DNA from: Petrosia ficiformis
Taxonomy: Eukaryota > Porifera > Demospongiae > Haplosclerida > Petrosiidae
Length of the DNA stretch: 64,000 bases
NCBI GenBank assembly: GCA_947044365.1
Contig: OX345639.1
Coordinates: 3,064,001 to 3,128,000 of the forward strand
Direction: 5' to 3'
Part shown: in pieces, positions 1 through 13,100 of the stretch
How positions within the stretch are numbered: the stretch's first letter is position 1
Layout of the letters: each line of letters opens with the position of its first letter
The notes under the pieces: model-generated
What the model was told of the DNA's origin: nothing
The model's database searches: none
Seen by the model: the letters and a program-made list of their open reading frames with translations, nothing else
Made by a program: the position numbers and the translations under genes

Positions 1-1716
1 ATATAAGTATAAAGTATGTTACCATGGCAATTACAAGGATCCTAATCTTTGCCTACAAGTACTTTCATGAGATCATATTCTTGTATACTAGTGTGAATCA
101 AAATAGATTTGAGTATAATTATTATGAATTGTTTTTTACTAATGTACAGTTATAAACAATTGTAAACTATAATTGCAGTGGTATTACTGGTATATATTAG
201 TCTGGTGTGGCCACACCCTTCGCTTGGAAGAGGAAGGGTCTGGGTAACAGCAGCACGAACAAATTGTGGAGTGTAGCAGGAATTCCTGCTACATTGTTCC
301 ACGCGAATAACTAGCCATAAAAATGCAACCGTAATGATCACCTTGAAAAAAAAAATGGCTGAAAAGAAGTGAGATCGAATTCAGCAGAATATTCTTGTAG
401 GTTAATTGGTTACACAACACTGAAAGAGGAGCAAAGATCAGTGATATTGGAGTTCGTGAGAGCCAGAGATGTTTTGCTGTGTTACCAACCAGGTATGGCA
501 AAAGCATGTGTCTTTCCTGTCTGCCATAATCCTATGACAAATTAAGAGTCACTACTGGCAGCATTGCAGTTGTTGTGACGACTCTCGATCTAGTTGCTAT
601 TATGGAAAGTATAATAAAACAATCCTGTCCACAAGCAATACAAACTCAGGCCATGCTTATTAGCGAGTCACACCCTTTTCTGGTAATTAAAATTCCAGCT
701 TTACAGTAATTAAATTCCATTTCCACAACTCGTTCATGCTGCTGTTACCAGACCCTTCCTCCAAGTGAAGGGTGTGGCCACGCTAGATTATGTATATATA
801 ATGTATAATAAATAAATCATACCATGAATAGATATCCATTGCTGTAAGATGCTCTAATGAAGGATCTATTTAGTATAAATTGTGGCATGGTTTGTATAGT
901 AGGAACCACAGACAGACACCCTAACTTCCATGCAGTGTCATTGTGGGTTTACTTGTGTGGTAATTAGGCTATGAATATGGTTTAAATGTAATGACTCAGC
1001 AGATTCAACTATGAATACGATTTAATTACTGTGACTCTACAAAAACATCTATGAATGTGGTTTATAGTGATAGTACTCCTATTTGTCCGAGAGGGGGATC
1101 TAAATAGTGTGAATCCCTCCTAATAGGTGTATAACCTTTTAATACTGTAAGTCTCAGATGTTCGAGAGAGAATGACTCTCTGGAAAAGAGTTAGGCTCTA
1201 TACAAAATCATGTTGACCAATCAAGTTCATTTGGTCATGTCACTCGTGTGCCCACTGAAATGACTACAGAGCTTTACTGTCTTCTACAACTAATAATTAA
1301 ACATACATTCTTCGATGATTACTATCCCAGCTGAATAAGTAACATGTCTAGAAGACTTTTAAGGATTCTTGCAAATACATGTACAGTGTTCTGCCTAGGA
1401 TATTTAGAGTGGTGGTTGGATTCTAATTCTGTCTTAGTAGCCTATATATGTATTACCTGAGGTGGTTAATTCATCTGAGAGGTGGTTATTCCCGACCAGT
1501 GCCGACCAGTGTGGGCAGAACACTGCAGTAATCAGGTGGGCGTGGTCATATATCCAACCAGTTCTGTTGGAGTAGTCGTGTGAGCTAGGTTTCATAGTTA
1601 GATTATGATAAGTAGCCATACAGGACTAATCATGTACATGTAATCATACTTGTATTAGTTTCGTCCTTAAATACATTAATGAATTTACTATGAATATTTA
1701 CTTCAACTTTTTGCAG
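1..1716. other. Region upstream of the p53-family gene
   Basis: No convincing coding exon is visible here. It holds one inverted-repeat MITE (198-790) and AT-rich unique sequence. A short inverted pair lies near 1382 and 1515 (ACAGTGTTCTGCC against its complement). The first recognised p53 exon is preceded by a splice acceptor at 1716, so an untranslated or short coding first exon of that gene may lie in this stretch. I could not place it. Confidence 0.5.
198..790. repeat. MITE-like element with about 60-bp terminal inverted repeats
   Basis: The left end reads TAGTCTGGTGTGGCCACACC and the right end, on the complement, TAATCTAGCGTGGCCACACC. The match continues inward through CCCTTC, AGGAAGGGTCTGG and TAACAGCAGCA with a few differences. 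The interior has no long ORF. The structure is that of a non-autonomous DNA transposon. Target-site duplication was not clear. Confidence 0.8.
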
Positions 1717-4700
1717 ATTTGTTTATGGACTCCGAAAGACATTTGTCACATTTACAAGATATTGTACCACACATTCAAAGTAATGTACATGTACCATCGT
1801 CTGATCAAGGTGTTCCTCCTTCTGTTACCATATTTGAGCAAACTTCACTTGGTACTAATCCACCTGTGTTAACTCAGGTCAGCTCGTGTACATGTGTACT
1901 TGTATTATGTACATATTGAGCCCATGTAGATGTATGTAAGCGGACTCAATTTGTTTGTTCAGATTTGTACATGTATGTACCTGTACCATGTCAGTAGATT
2001 TGTATTGGTTTGTATAGATACATGTACACATGTACATCCACATGTACATGTACATGTATATACATGCTCATTCAGATTTGTACATGTACTTATACATGTA
2101 CTTGTACATGTTCATTTACATTATACATGTACATGTAGGTATGTACGTTTAGATTTTAGTGCTGTATTAATTAAAACCATCTTGTTTGTTAATCTAAACT
2201 CATGATCTTATGCTTATGTAGCATCTACATATGGATACTGCATTATCTACTTCCCTAGACTTAGAGGTAAGCCATTCTGTTTCAGTACATTAATTACCAC
2301 TTAGTCACACCCGCCTGCAGCACACATGGTTGTAGAGAGATTGATAGGTGTATTTTATAAAACTATTGACTGATTCACTGAAATGACACAACACTTACAT
2401 GTACATACATATTACTTATTGCCCATGGAAAGCAATCATAGAGACTAGTGAACACCCACAGAAATCCTGTAAGCTACACCAGACTAATCATATGTTTTCT
2501 ATTGTTGTAGCCTCTTCATTCATTATTTTATCTTTGCATCATAGAGATCGCTCTTCCAGGCCATAAAAATTCTGATTGTTTTAACAAAATGTCAACAAAA
2601 CAATGGTTGTAAAGAAATCAATATATTTTTTATCACTACTTTCTTTTAGTCTCCTCAGACTCCATTCAATCCTATACCAATGCAATACTTGACGAATACC
2701 TCCGACCAATCAAATGAGGGTTGTTCCTTTAGTATTTCCTCTGAACTGACATGTTCTAGTATTGTTCCGAATCTCATATCTATTGATAAAAGCCCTGCCA
2801 AATTTAAAAGTGAGTTTAGTGATGGATCTACAGTAAATCAAAGATCAGAGTCAGAGGAGTACAGGAAGGTTCCTTGCGTTGTTAGTTCTCTCCCAAGGTT
2901 TGTTCACCTACACTTTTAATTTTCTTGAAGATAATTTTTTGTTGTTCTTGGTAGTGTTGTTTAGTTAACTACATGTACATGTACAACTAAAACTCCTTTT
3001 AGTAAGGTATTGTGACTGTTAGTTATAGCTGAATTACAAATCAATAACTACAGTGTATAACTAACATTTTGAGAAATTGTCATACTATAACTACATGTAC
3101 ATGTATAACTAAAAGTAGTCATTATTTACAACACTAGTTCTGGGATGTGTGTATACAGTGCAAGTACATGTAAATATATTATCATCAAAACATAGTTATT
3201 CCATTGATAATGTTGTTTTACATGTGTATAATACACACAATATTATACATGAAAATTCATGTGCCTAGCATGTTCGCAAAAGGCATAAAGCATAATTAAA
3301 CAAACACATCAAACAAGCAGCCGCAATGACTTAGAAAATTCATAAAACACAAACAACCAGTGACAAAGGGCAATCAGTCACAAACTCACAATGGCATGTA
3401 GTTTTACATGTAAATGTTTATATCTTTCACTTAGTGTTTCATTTCCTGGAGAATTTAATTTCGCTGTGTATATCGCTGAGGGAGGAAATGGATACAAGGT
3501 ATTTACATATACACTTACAATAAAGAATTAAACAGCTGTTTATATAATTATTATACAAGTATACATTTCCACGCTACTATGGTAATACCAGTATGGGTTT
3601 GACCCCATGGTAATATCACTCTGAGTTTGAGTCCATGTACATCTGTATATTCTCATCCCAGACTCCATTTCAATGTTAATGGAGCCTGGGAATGAGACTA
3701 GCTCATGTGTTACTTGTATTTTATTATATTCTCTCTCTCTCTTATTAGTACAATAAAGAAATTAAACATCTGTTTATTAAAAAGAATGTTACATTTGCTA
3801 TTAACTTCGTATCCTCAGGTTTGGTACATTATTGATAAGGGTTGGGACAAAGGTTGGAAACAACATACTATGCTTTGTTAGCAAAAACAAACGAAGGTTC
3901 GCATGTGTTTTTATCAATATTGATATACATGTAGAAAGCCTCCGAAACTGGATTGTTCCTGTTGCGGTTTCTACTTGGATTTAGTATTGTTGTACTGAGA
4001 AATGGGACAAAAGCAGCGAGCAACACAAGCTTAAACGTTTCTGAAACATGCCCACAATATTAACCACACCATTAGATTTATGCAAGTGGGCATGACAGTA
4101 AAACATGGATAGGAGAATTTAGCTTCAAAGACACACCAAATTAACAAACGGTTCAAACCTTTTTCCCAATTATTGGGTTACAATATAATCATGTAGTAGA
4201 CATTAAACTATTTACTCAATAATTTTCAGGGAAAGGTCTTTTTGGTCTCTTACAATTTTATTATCCTCTTCAGATCCCTTACCATCTTCATCAGTTATAA
4301 GAGTCATCGTCATATATGAAAACCTCACTGATATCGAAAAGAAAGGTCTTGTCAGAAACAGAATTGATTCTGATCACAGATTCACACTTTGTTGTAATCA
4401 GAGGGCATGCTATTACCAGCATCAAGGTCATAATGCAGTCAGTCTTCCTATACTAGGCCTTCCAGGTGTGTTATCAGTGGAATATAATTCACCTACATGC
4501 AATAATTAGTGTTGTTTTAGTTAACTATAACTACATGTATAACTATATGTATAACTACATGTTTAACTACATGTATAACTACATATGTTTAACTACATGT
4601 ATAACTACATGTATAACTACATGTATAACTACATATGTTTAACTACATGTATAACTACATGTATAACTACATGTATAACTACACATGTTTAACTACATGT

Positions 4701-5117
4701 ATAACTACATGTATAACTACATGTTTAACTACATGTATAACTACATGTAAACTTTTAGTAAGGCATTGTGTGTTAACTATAGTATAACTAAATTACATGT
4801 CTATTTTAATGACTAAAACAAACTAAAATGGAAAATGACCAATAATGGCACTTTTAGTTAGATAAACTAAAACCAAAATTCTTTTAGCAAGCCTAATATT
4901 ATCATACTAAAACAAAACTGACATTTATTAATACTTGTTACCACACTAGCTTCTACTTATGGTCCTTTTGGTGTATTCAGTTTTACATGCACGTCATCTG
5001 AACTAGAACAGAAAACTAAAGGAAAAGCCCCTCCACTCTTTCTAATATGCAGTCTCCTTGTTGAGTAAGTCACCATTCATAATTATGACAATATAGTGAC
5101 ACACATTATTATTAGTA

Positions 5118-5160
<43 letters not shown>

Positions 5161-5737
5161 TATTATCTTTTTGCAGTAATGAGGAGATTGGAAGAGATGT
5201 GATAAATCTAAGAGTATGTGCATGTGTGCAACGAGATTATAAAAGATCTCTGGGCATTTGCCAATCATCTCGAAAGAGATCCTCTAGTGATATTTTCAGA
5301 AGAGAAGAAGAGGAAGAGGAGGAGTTTGATAATATTCATCCCAGAATGAATTTAGTAGAGAGTGTTAAACCAGATAAAGATGGCAATTATACATTCACAG
5401 TAAGTACAAAGAATGTATGACTACATGTACTGACAGTGTGGGAATTGGTAGAGACACCAATGTTGATTACTTGTACACTGAATATCAATTGTTTATCAAT
5501 AATATCAAAAAACTTAGTAATTAATTACTTGACAGGAAAGACCTTACAGATGAAATACTTTTGTACATGTAGTTCTTGTCTCAATTGATATTAATTTAAA
5601 ATAGTATACATTTAGTATGATGTGTGCTTGTTGTATTACTAATATTCTGTCTTTAGTGGAAAGGAAAAAGCAGGATGTTGTTAAATATCTTTGAGAATTT
5701 CAAACTGGCCTATGAAATTGGTATAAAAGACATTTGA
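1717..5737 (+). CDS. p53/p63/p73-family transcription factor (divergent DNA-binding domain)
   Basis: Exons: 1717-1877, 2222-2266, 2650-2897, 3435-3498, 3819-3852, 4274-4465, 4950-5064, 5177-5399, 5657-5737. From the ATG at 1725 the frame stays open for 384 residues. Family evidence: the strand/helix signature LRVCACVQRDYKRS (residues about 295-308) matches the p53 DNA-contact segment and keeps the arginine equivalent to human R273. VIRVIVIYENLTDIE matches the preceding core strand. The C-terminus (about 354-384, NYTFTWKGKSRMLLNIFENF and on) resembles the p53/p73 tetramerisation domain. The N-terminus reads DLFMDSERHLSHLQ, similar to a transactivation helix. The expected role is a sequence-specific stress or germline regulator acting as a tetramer in the nucleus. 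Oddities: the zinc ligands look mostly lost (see findings), and an acidic run REEEEEEEF lies after the core. Exon 1 follows an acceptor, so the true start may be further upstream. The small exon 3819-3852 is the least certain. Confidence 0.85.
2952..3137. repeat. Family C MITE copy (TAGTGTTGTTTTAGTT ends), in p53 intron
   Basis: It begins TAGTGTTGTTTAGTTAACTA and ends in the complementary form near TACAACACTAG. The interior repeats the phrase TTTAGTAAGG..TTGTGACTGTTA shared with copies at 4507, 27616, 39234 and 60626. Noncoding. Confidence 0.75.
3651..3697. repeat. Short hairpin in p53 intron
   Basis: TCTCATCCCAG-A-CTCCATT pairs with AATGGAG-C-CTGGGAATGAGA around a loop of about 8 nt, giving 17-18 paired bases with two interruptions. 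It is probably a repeat relic; too short for a typical pre-miRNA. Confidence 0.55.
4507..4912. repeat. Family C MITE with an internal tandem array of AACTACATGTAT units
   Basis: The outer ends match family C (TAGTGTTGTTTTAGTTAACT at left, ACTAAAACAAAACT at right). Between about 4530 and 4745 a 12-13 bp unit, AACTACATGTAT with some ATGTTT variants, is repeated about 18 times. Other family C copies have only one or two such units, so the array expanded inside this copy. It lies in the p53 intron between exons ending 4465 and starting 4950. Confidence 0.8.
5120..5165. repeat. ATT microsatellite beside a p53 splice acceptor
   Basis: About 13 tandem ATT/TTA triplets end some 10 nt before the acceptor at 5176 and merge with its pyrimidine tract. 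Confidence 0.85.
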
Positions 5738-7100
5738 CTATTTAGTTTATATGACTATATTTGGAATGGAATCAAACTGTCAGTCAGAAATTATTTCATA
5801 CATTCATTTGTTTGACCATCTTTTGCTGTACAAATGCAGTGTATCATCACTATCATGTAAGTGTTGTATTTAAACAAGATATATTTATGGAGAAAAGGTT
5901 TATCTCCATGATTGTTTTGTGATATCTGGCATTCAATAATCATGGCTTACAAATGAAAGAGCATGTAGGGATATCATTTTGTTTATTATCATTTATTATT
6001 ATTTTGCTTATGTATTTCTTGTAGTATGTATGCAGGACTCCCAGGTAGACCAGCCCATGGCTGATGGGACATTTCCTGTTGAAAATGATCTATCTATCTA
6101 TCTCATATCAAAACAACTAAATTAACAAACCACTTCCACCTACATAAGCATAGCTTCTGTGTGTTTTGCTTTTATACTCTAACTGTACATATGTAGGGTT
6201 GTTATATGGAAGTGATTAGTTTAATTTAGTTGCTAAGGTACCATCCCTAACTTTCTTCTGTGCTTTTTTTTGGTTTTGATATCCCGAAATGCTCGCTCTT
6301 TTTTATTTATTTATTATTATTATTTATTAATTATTTACAAGAACTTGTCATTATTACATGTACATACATGTGTACATAGTACATACTCTTCATACACATA
6401 CATATATTTGTACACACTACATACATGTATATACATGTATATGCACCCATTACACACGTGTATATACATCCTCCTTGTTACATGTTTTCTATTCAAATGC
6501 CAATTACAAAAATATCTGATTTAGCACCCTATCAATGATTTTCCCCATTGCTTCCTCCGGTAAATTTTACAGGATGTATGGATTGGATGGATGGCCGAAT
6601 GGATTGATGGATACATGTATGCATGCATGCACAATGTTTGTCATGGATAAATTGATCCTTTCATCCACCCATATGTAAAACAAGACATAGCTACATGTAT
6701 TTACTTATAAGTCGTATGATAAAAAAAAAAACAGAATTTTCCTCTTCGTGATTATTATTGCAATATTATTTCAATCAAAATAACACTCGGAAATGAGATA
6801 AATAATAATCATTAAACATGCGTGAAAATTAAAATTAAATATTGGAAAAGTGAGAAATAGAACAGACAGAGAAAGAGGGGTCATGATAATGATGTTGGCA
6901 TATATATGTAATAAAGTATGTATGGTTAAAAGAATCTACTACATTAAAAAAGTATATTATTATTATTATAAATGGTAGTCTGAAGCAATGGAGCACGTTT
7001 AGATCCATGATTAGAAAAGAATGTGTTCTTTTCATTTTAATTACATTCACATAATATGGAAAGATAGGACATTTTAACTAACTTAGATTTTAAAAATTAA
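5738..7100. other. Convergent spacer between p53-family and laminin genes
   Basis: Both flanking genes end here, so 3' UTRs and polyadenylation sites are expected. The stretch contains AT-rich runs, short (GATG/GGAT)n near 6573-6615, CATA/TACA-type microsatellite near 6355-6460, and ATT runs near 6300 and 6958. No protein-coding signal was found. Confidence 0.6.
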
Positions 7101-10100
7101 CTAAAAATAGTTGCTATCACAGTTTGGTGGTAGAGATTCTAATAGTTTTCTTAATCTAAAGACTTCCTCTTCGATTTCTAATATCTCATCATTTAATATT
7201 TCTAGTTCGTCTTCATTTGAGGCTAACATCGTTTCAAGTTCACTAACCATGTTAGTAATATCGATAGAATTAATCTTACCATCCACCATTTGTATGTATG
7301 CCTGTATTTGTGTTATCAAGGCCTGGTCAGGTTCTGGCGTATTCAAAAGCTTTTCTAAAAGATCTTGAGCAATTTCAATTGCATCAGTGCTCAAAGAGCG
7401 TGCTTGCTCTGGTAGGTCTTGAATCTCCATTGAATATACTTTATCAATTATTTCATTTGCCGAATCATTTAAATCATTGATATCTTGTTGTGTGTTTCTT
7501 ACATCTGTTTTCAGTTGGTCGACGGAATTAGCAGTTAAAGAGTTGTTTAAAACTTCCTCTGCTAGTTCTAATAGAGAAGATGAATTCATAACTAGCACAC
7601 CAGATTCCTAAAGATAAAAAAATAGTAAATATATAAGGACCACTTTCAATAGGAGTTTACAAAAATTACTAATCAAGCTCACTGCCTGACATATTATAAC
7701 TGTTACAGAAATATTCTTTCTCTATCATCTTACCTCTTTGAGGAGTTTGCTATCATCTCTCACAGTTTCTCCCTTAGGCTGAGCTTCATTGAGAGTGTTT
7801 CGTGCATTCTCAAGTTGTTTCATTGCGGTATCAACCTCTTGCTCTGCTATGTCTGCAAAATCAGTAATATTACAAGCTAGAAGCAATGCTTCATCAGCTC
7901 TTGTCTTGAGGTTAGTAATAGCAGTGTTAAAATCTTGTAAATCTGTGAGAATGTCTTGAGCATTTGAGAGACAGGTTTGTGCTGATGTATTTGATGCCAA
8001 AGCTTGCTGATATATTTCTTCGAGTTCTTTTTGATATTTATGTATGGTTTCGATGGACTGGTTTAACTGGTCTACAAGGTTGTAAAACTGCCAATTCAAT
8101 GTCGTTAGAGTATTATTCAATGATAAAAATAAGACCAATTGTTCATCAATCTCGCTCGCTAAAATATCAGCTGATTCTTGAGTACTTTCGCTTTTAGTGA
8201 TCAAAGAACTGATATATTGCTCAGATGGTAGAGTGGGAACATCTCTAGAAATTGTCTGAAGTGTTATCTGTGCTTCCATAATACTTATATTAAGCATCTT
8301 GAGTTGTACAATAGCAGAAGTGATATCTACATTAATCAGATAAGCAATGTTATCGAGATTGGAAACATTATTTATATTTTCCTTGAACTGAATATCCAAT
8401 AAGTTGGCTGTAACTTCTGAAATATTTGCTGCCTCTGTTGCCATCACTGCTAGTTTCATAATCTGGTAAGTCTGGTTTTGTAGTATATTGAAATGTTCTT
8501 CAACTTCTTCAATAAGCAGACTCGCATTTTCTGTAATATTGAATATAGTATCAGTGTAGAAATCCACATCTGGTAATATAACTGTCTTGATCTGTGTTAA
8601 CGTCTCTTGGGCAACATACAACTGACTTTTTATCATCTCCAGGTCCATCATTACCTCCATAGAACTAAATGCCAAGTTCACAACAGGACTAACTTGACTT
8701 TTAGCAGATAGTAAATTTTGCTCGACTTCAGGAACAAGTATAGTTGTTACGTTGATATTCAAAAATTCTTCCAAAGCCTGAACATCATTATGTAACTGTC
8801 CATAGTTTGAATTCAGGTTTGTTACTGATATATTTAAACCTTTTATACGTTCCAATGCAGTGTCTCTTTTGTGTTCAAATGTCTCTTCAGGATCATTTTG
8901 TTCAGCTACTGTATTTACAGCAAGTCGAACTGAACTATAATAGTAACGAGTTGCATTAACATTGCTTTGTAGATCAGAATAACAAGATGGACAAACTAAT
9001 AGATAGAGATGAAGAAATGTTATGCTTGCTGGTATGGTTGGGCTATAATTCAATATATCGCATACATCGCAATATTATTCCATTGCAATAATCATATCAC
9101 ATGATTTTGGTCTGCCAATATTATCACAATGGCAAAATATTGTCTTACTGCAATTAAATAATAGTTATAATATATGCAGTTGAGAAATACTGTAACACTT
9201 AATCTTGACCCATATGCTCTCAAAACAAGGTTCAGAAGTGTCATCTTTTTTTAAAAGTGAGCCTATTTTTATTACAATAGACAGTATCAATGAATAGTTG
9301 CAATATTGCAATAATCGCAAGTCACCTTGAGGCAATAATCGCAAAACTTAATTTTCAATATCACCTAAACCTAGACTAGAATTGTGTTAATACTTATATT
9401 GATTACTGTAGCCAGCTTATATGGTATATAGCTTAAACTAGGTGAATGCAGGGCATTGAAAGCGATCGTTAACACTGAACAGCTACTCATTGATACTGTC
9501 TGTGATAGCAAAAATAGACTCATTTTTAAAGATGACAATTCTGATCCTAATTAGCATAAGGCTCAAGATTAAGTATACTATGTACATGCATTTTCAACTG
9601 CATAATATTATAAATGTTTTGCGTGATTACCTAATTATTTAATTGCAAATAACATTTTGCCATTGCGATAATATTGACACACAAAATCATGCGATATGAT
9701 TATTCTTGCGATATACATGTATTGAATTGATGCTCAAACCTATTCCAGTCATATATGAACATCATAATTAATTAGCTTAGATTATCTATGTTGGAATACT
9801 CACTGGTACATTGTCCTGTCATTTCTTGAAGGAAATAGTTTTCTATACAGCTGTCACATTTGGTACCCTTCACACCTTCATTACACACACAAGAGCCATC
9901 CTCTAAACACTGCAAACTATTTGATCCCAATACATTACAACCACACTCTGAATGGAAGGATATAATATATATTATGTACAATGTATATTATATTCTCTTT
10001 TACCAACAAAAAGTTGGGTTTTTACCACCAATGTTTCGACTAGATACTCTAGCCTTCATCAATGTTGGTTGTAAAAACCAAACTAAAAGAGAATGTGTCT

Positions 10101-13100
10101 AACATTGAATGACCAACAAAGAAGGTCCCTCCAGTGAACTCAATATTATTATATATTATAACTTATATTCTACGTATACATGCATACATATATGTACGTA
10201 CATACTAGTGTTTTTGATAAGCTCATGGTGCACCATTGGCCCAAAGAACTTCTTATTTGGCACAGCACAGTTCTCTCTATGGGCTAGATGGGTCAGTTAA
10301 TTGTGATTTTATTGTCACTAACAGCATTAACTCTTTGTTAATTGGCTCAAGATGTATTCCCAGTGGCGCACACACTAACTAACCATTGTTGAGCCAATTT
10401 GGCCCATGCTTCAAAACTTATCAAAAACTCTGATTCATACATACATACATACATACATACATACATACGTACATACATACATACAATGTACATACATACA
10501 TACTCAATGTACATACATACATACATACATACATACATACATACATACATACATACATACATACATACATACATTATACCATCCTACCTTTGCATCCATT
10601 ATCATTCAAACTATAAAATCCAAATAGACATTGGTCGCATTGCCGTCCAGTGACTCCATTTTTGCAGGTACACTGACCAGTAAACAAATCACACATTTCA
10701 TTGGTTGAACCAGAAATATGACAATCACATGGGTAGCAACCTTCACCAGAAGAAAAATTGTAATGGTACAGATCACATGAATCACATTTGGGTCCTATAA
10801 TATTGGGTTTACAGTAACAGGTTCCAGAATCATCACATGTAAGGTTGTCAGAACCAGTATTGTTGCATTCACAATCTATAAAAGGAAGAAAAACAAATAC
10901 AAGTAAAATATTTCTTCATTTTATACATCCATTCAACATCTATTTATATATTGGCCCTATCACCACCATCCATTTACCATTCACCAGTTAACATGGTCAC
11001 TGTCATATTTACATCCATCTATTCATCAATCTATGTATGTATTCATACATCTATTTATCCACCTATTGTTCATCTATTAATCCATCCATCTATTTATTAT
11101 TTATCTATCTATTTATCCATCTATGTATTCATCTATCATTTATGTTTCATCCATTCATCCTATTCAAGTATCCATCTATTTTTCCATCTACATCCACCTA
11201 TTTATCCATCTATCTATTTATCAATGTATTCATCCATCCATCCATCCATCCTATTCAAGTATCCATCCATCAATTTAGCCACTAGTCACAATTATTCATT
11301 CATTTATCCATCCACACTCCCTTACATATCTTACCTGTACAGTTTTTAGCAATAATGGGATCACCATAATAATTCTCAAAGCAGAGTTCACACTCGTCAC
11401 CAGTTGTATTGAAAAGACAGTTATGACAAATCCCGGTTACTTCATCACAACTATTAGGATCATCAAAGTCTATGTTATTGTTACACCCGCAATTTGAGCA
11501 ACGAGTTGAATTTCCACTATTTCCGAGAGGATCTCCGAAATACCCAGGTCCACAAACCTCACACATATTCCCTTCGTGTCCTTCATCACATTGTGTGCAT
11601 ATTATTTCATCTCCCTGTAATTCACAAGTTGGGCTGTATTGGCCATTTTCACCAAAATAAGGACATTGGCAGACGAAACATTCCAAGTTAAATGAATAAT
11701 ATCCTTCAATACATTTTTCACAATGGTCACCAAATGTATTGTCCATGCAATCGATACAAACACCAGTTATCTTATCACAAATATCTGCATGACCATTACA
11801 ATCGCAGAGAACACATAATCCTGAGTCTGCACGAGTATACCCATCAGCACACTGTTCACATGATAGGCCAGTATAGTTAGCATATATACAGTTACATTCT
11901 TCGACCCACCCTACCTCTGTTCCATTACCTGGAACTGTGCTCTCTAAAGAAATGGAGGTAATAATTACCTCACTGCCAAGACTAACTCTAATCTCTAGTT
12001 TCATGATATTGATAAGTATGGACTGAAGCTGAAATGCAGAGGCTCCTAGACCAGACTGGGTATCAGTCCATCCAGCAGATTCATGGAATTGTACAGTCAG
12101 TGTTTGGTTCCCAATTGTGACGCTCTGACTGAAATTAGCAGAAAGAAGTTGTGCCTCTCCTTTTAGTAATATATCATGTCCTTCATCAGCTGAACCAAGA
12201 AGGCTTCCGATATCAACTTCAACAGATAAAAACTGCCCATATGAACTCAACTTGTTTCCAAGATAGTTGTCAGGGGCAACAAGATAAGCTGTTGTATTAG
12301 TATTGATGATAACTCCTTCGTTAAAGAGATCTTGATTGATCAGAGCAAATCCGTTGTCACTCCTTATCTTCCAATTATGATTGACAGTTGTGAAATTAGT
12401 GATTATAGAATTAGCTATAAACCCTGAAGCTGAGAGGCAGGAAGATGTTAGTCCAGAACAGAAGCATGGCTGACAACCTGCGGGATTATAGGGTTGTAAG
12501 TTGAATGTTCCAGAGGAACATTGTGAACACTTTAGACCCTCTGTGTTGTTACGACAACTACACTGGCCAGTTCCAATATTACACGATAGATCTATTTCAA
12601 TGGTTCCTGATTCACTGCAATTGCATTCACTACATATAATGAGAAATAATGATAATATCATATGTATATGTACATACATACATATATACCGTACATGCAT
12701 ACATACATACATACATACATACATACATACATACATACATACATACATACGTACATGCATACATACATACATACATGCATACATACATACATACATGTAA
12801 ATACATGCACTCACCTGCAAGTAGGAAAATTAAAGTTATCAGGTAAACACAGGTCACATTTTTCTCCTCCTACTCCAGATTTACACTCACATTGTCCATC
12901 TTCATAACATTGCTGATTGTCAGAACCCAACAGATTACAATCACAGAATTTACACCCAACATTTGGAATTAAATCAAAATAGAAGTCAATGCATGTATCA
13001 CAAGTTCTCCCCTCAACATTGGATATGCATTCACACTGTCCACCAATACGAAAACAGAACTCGGATAGTGAGCCTTCGGGTGAGCAGTCACATTCTGTAG

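Noticed and set aside
1690..1872. Alternative 60-aa frame over the first p53 exon
   Set aside because: The frame starting at 1725 joins in phase with eight further exons giving a p53 core; the other does not.
4530..4745. CRISPR-like array of short regular repeats
   Set aside because: Units are directly contiguous 12-13 bp with no unique spacers, in an animal intron. The same objection applies to 18535-19240 and 19868-20090.
10347..10653. Open frames of YIHTYIHT / MYVCMYVC type
   Set aside because: They are translations of the (CATA)n microsatellite; the same happens at 12501-12907, 24561-24961 and 30925-31020.
11037..11349. Frames of YPSIYLSI type
   Set aside because: Degenerate tetranucleotide tract in a laminin intron; similar frames at 28568-28753 and 29992-30379 have the same cause.
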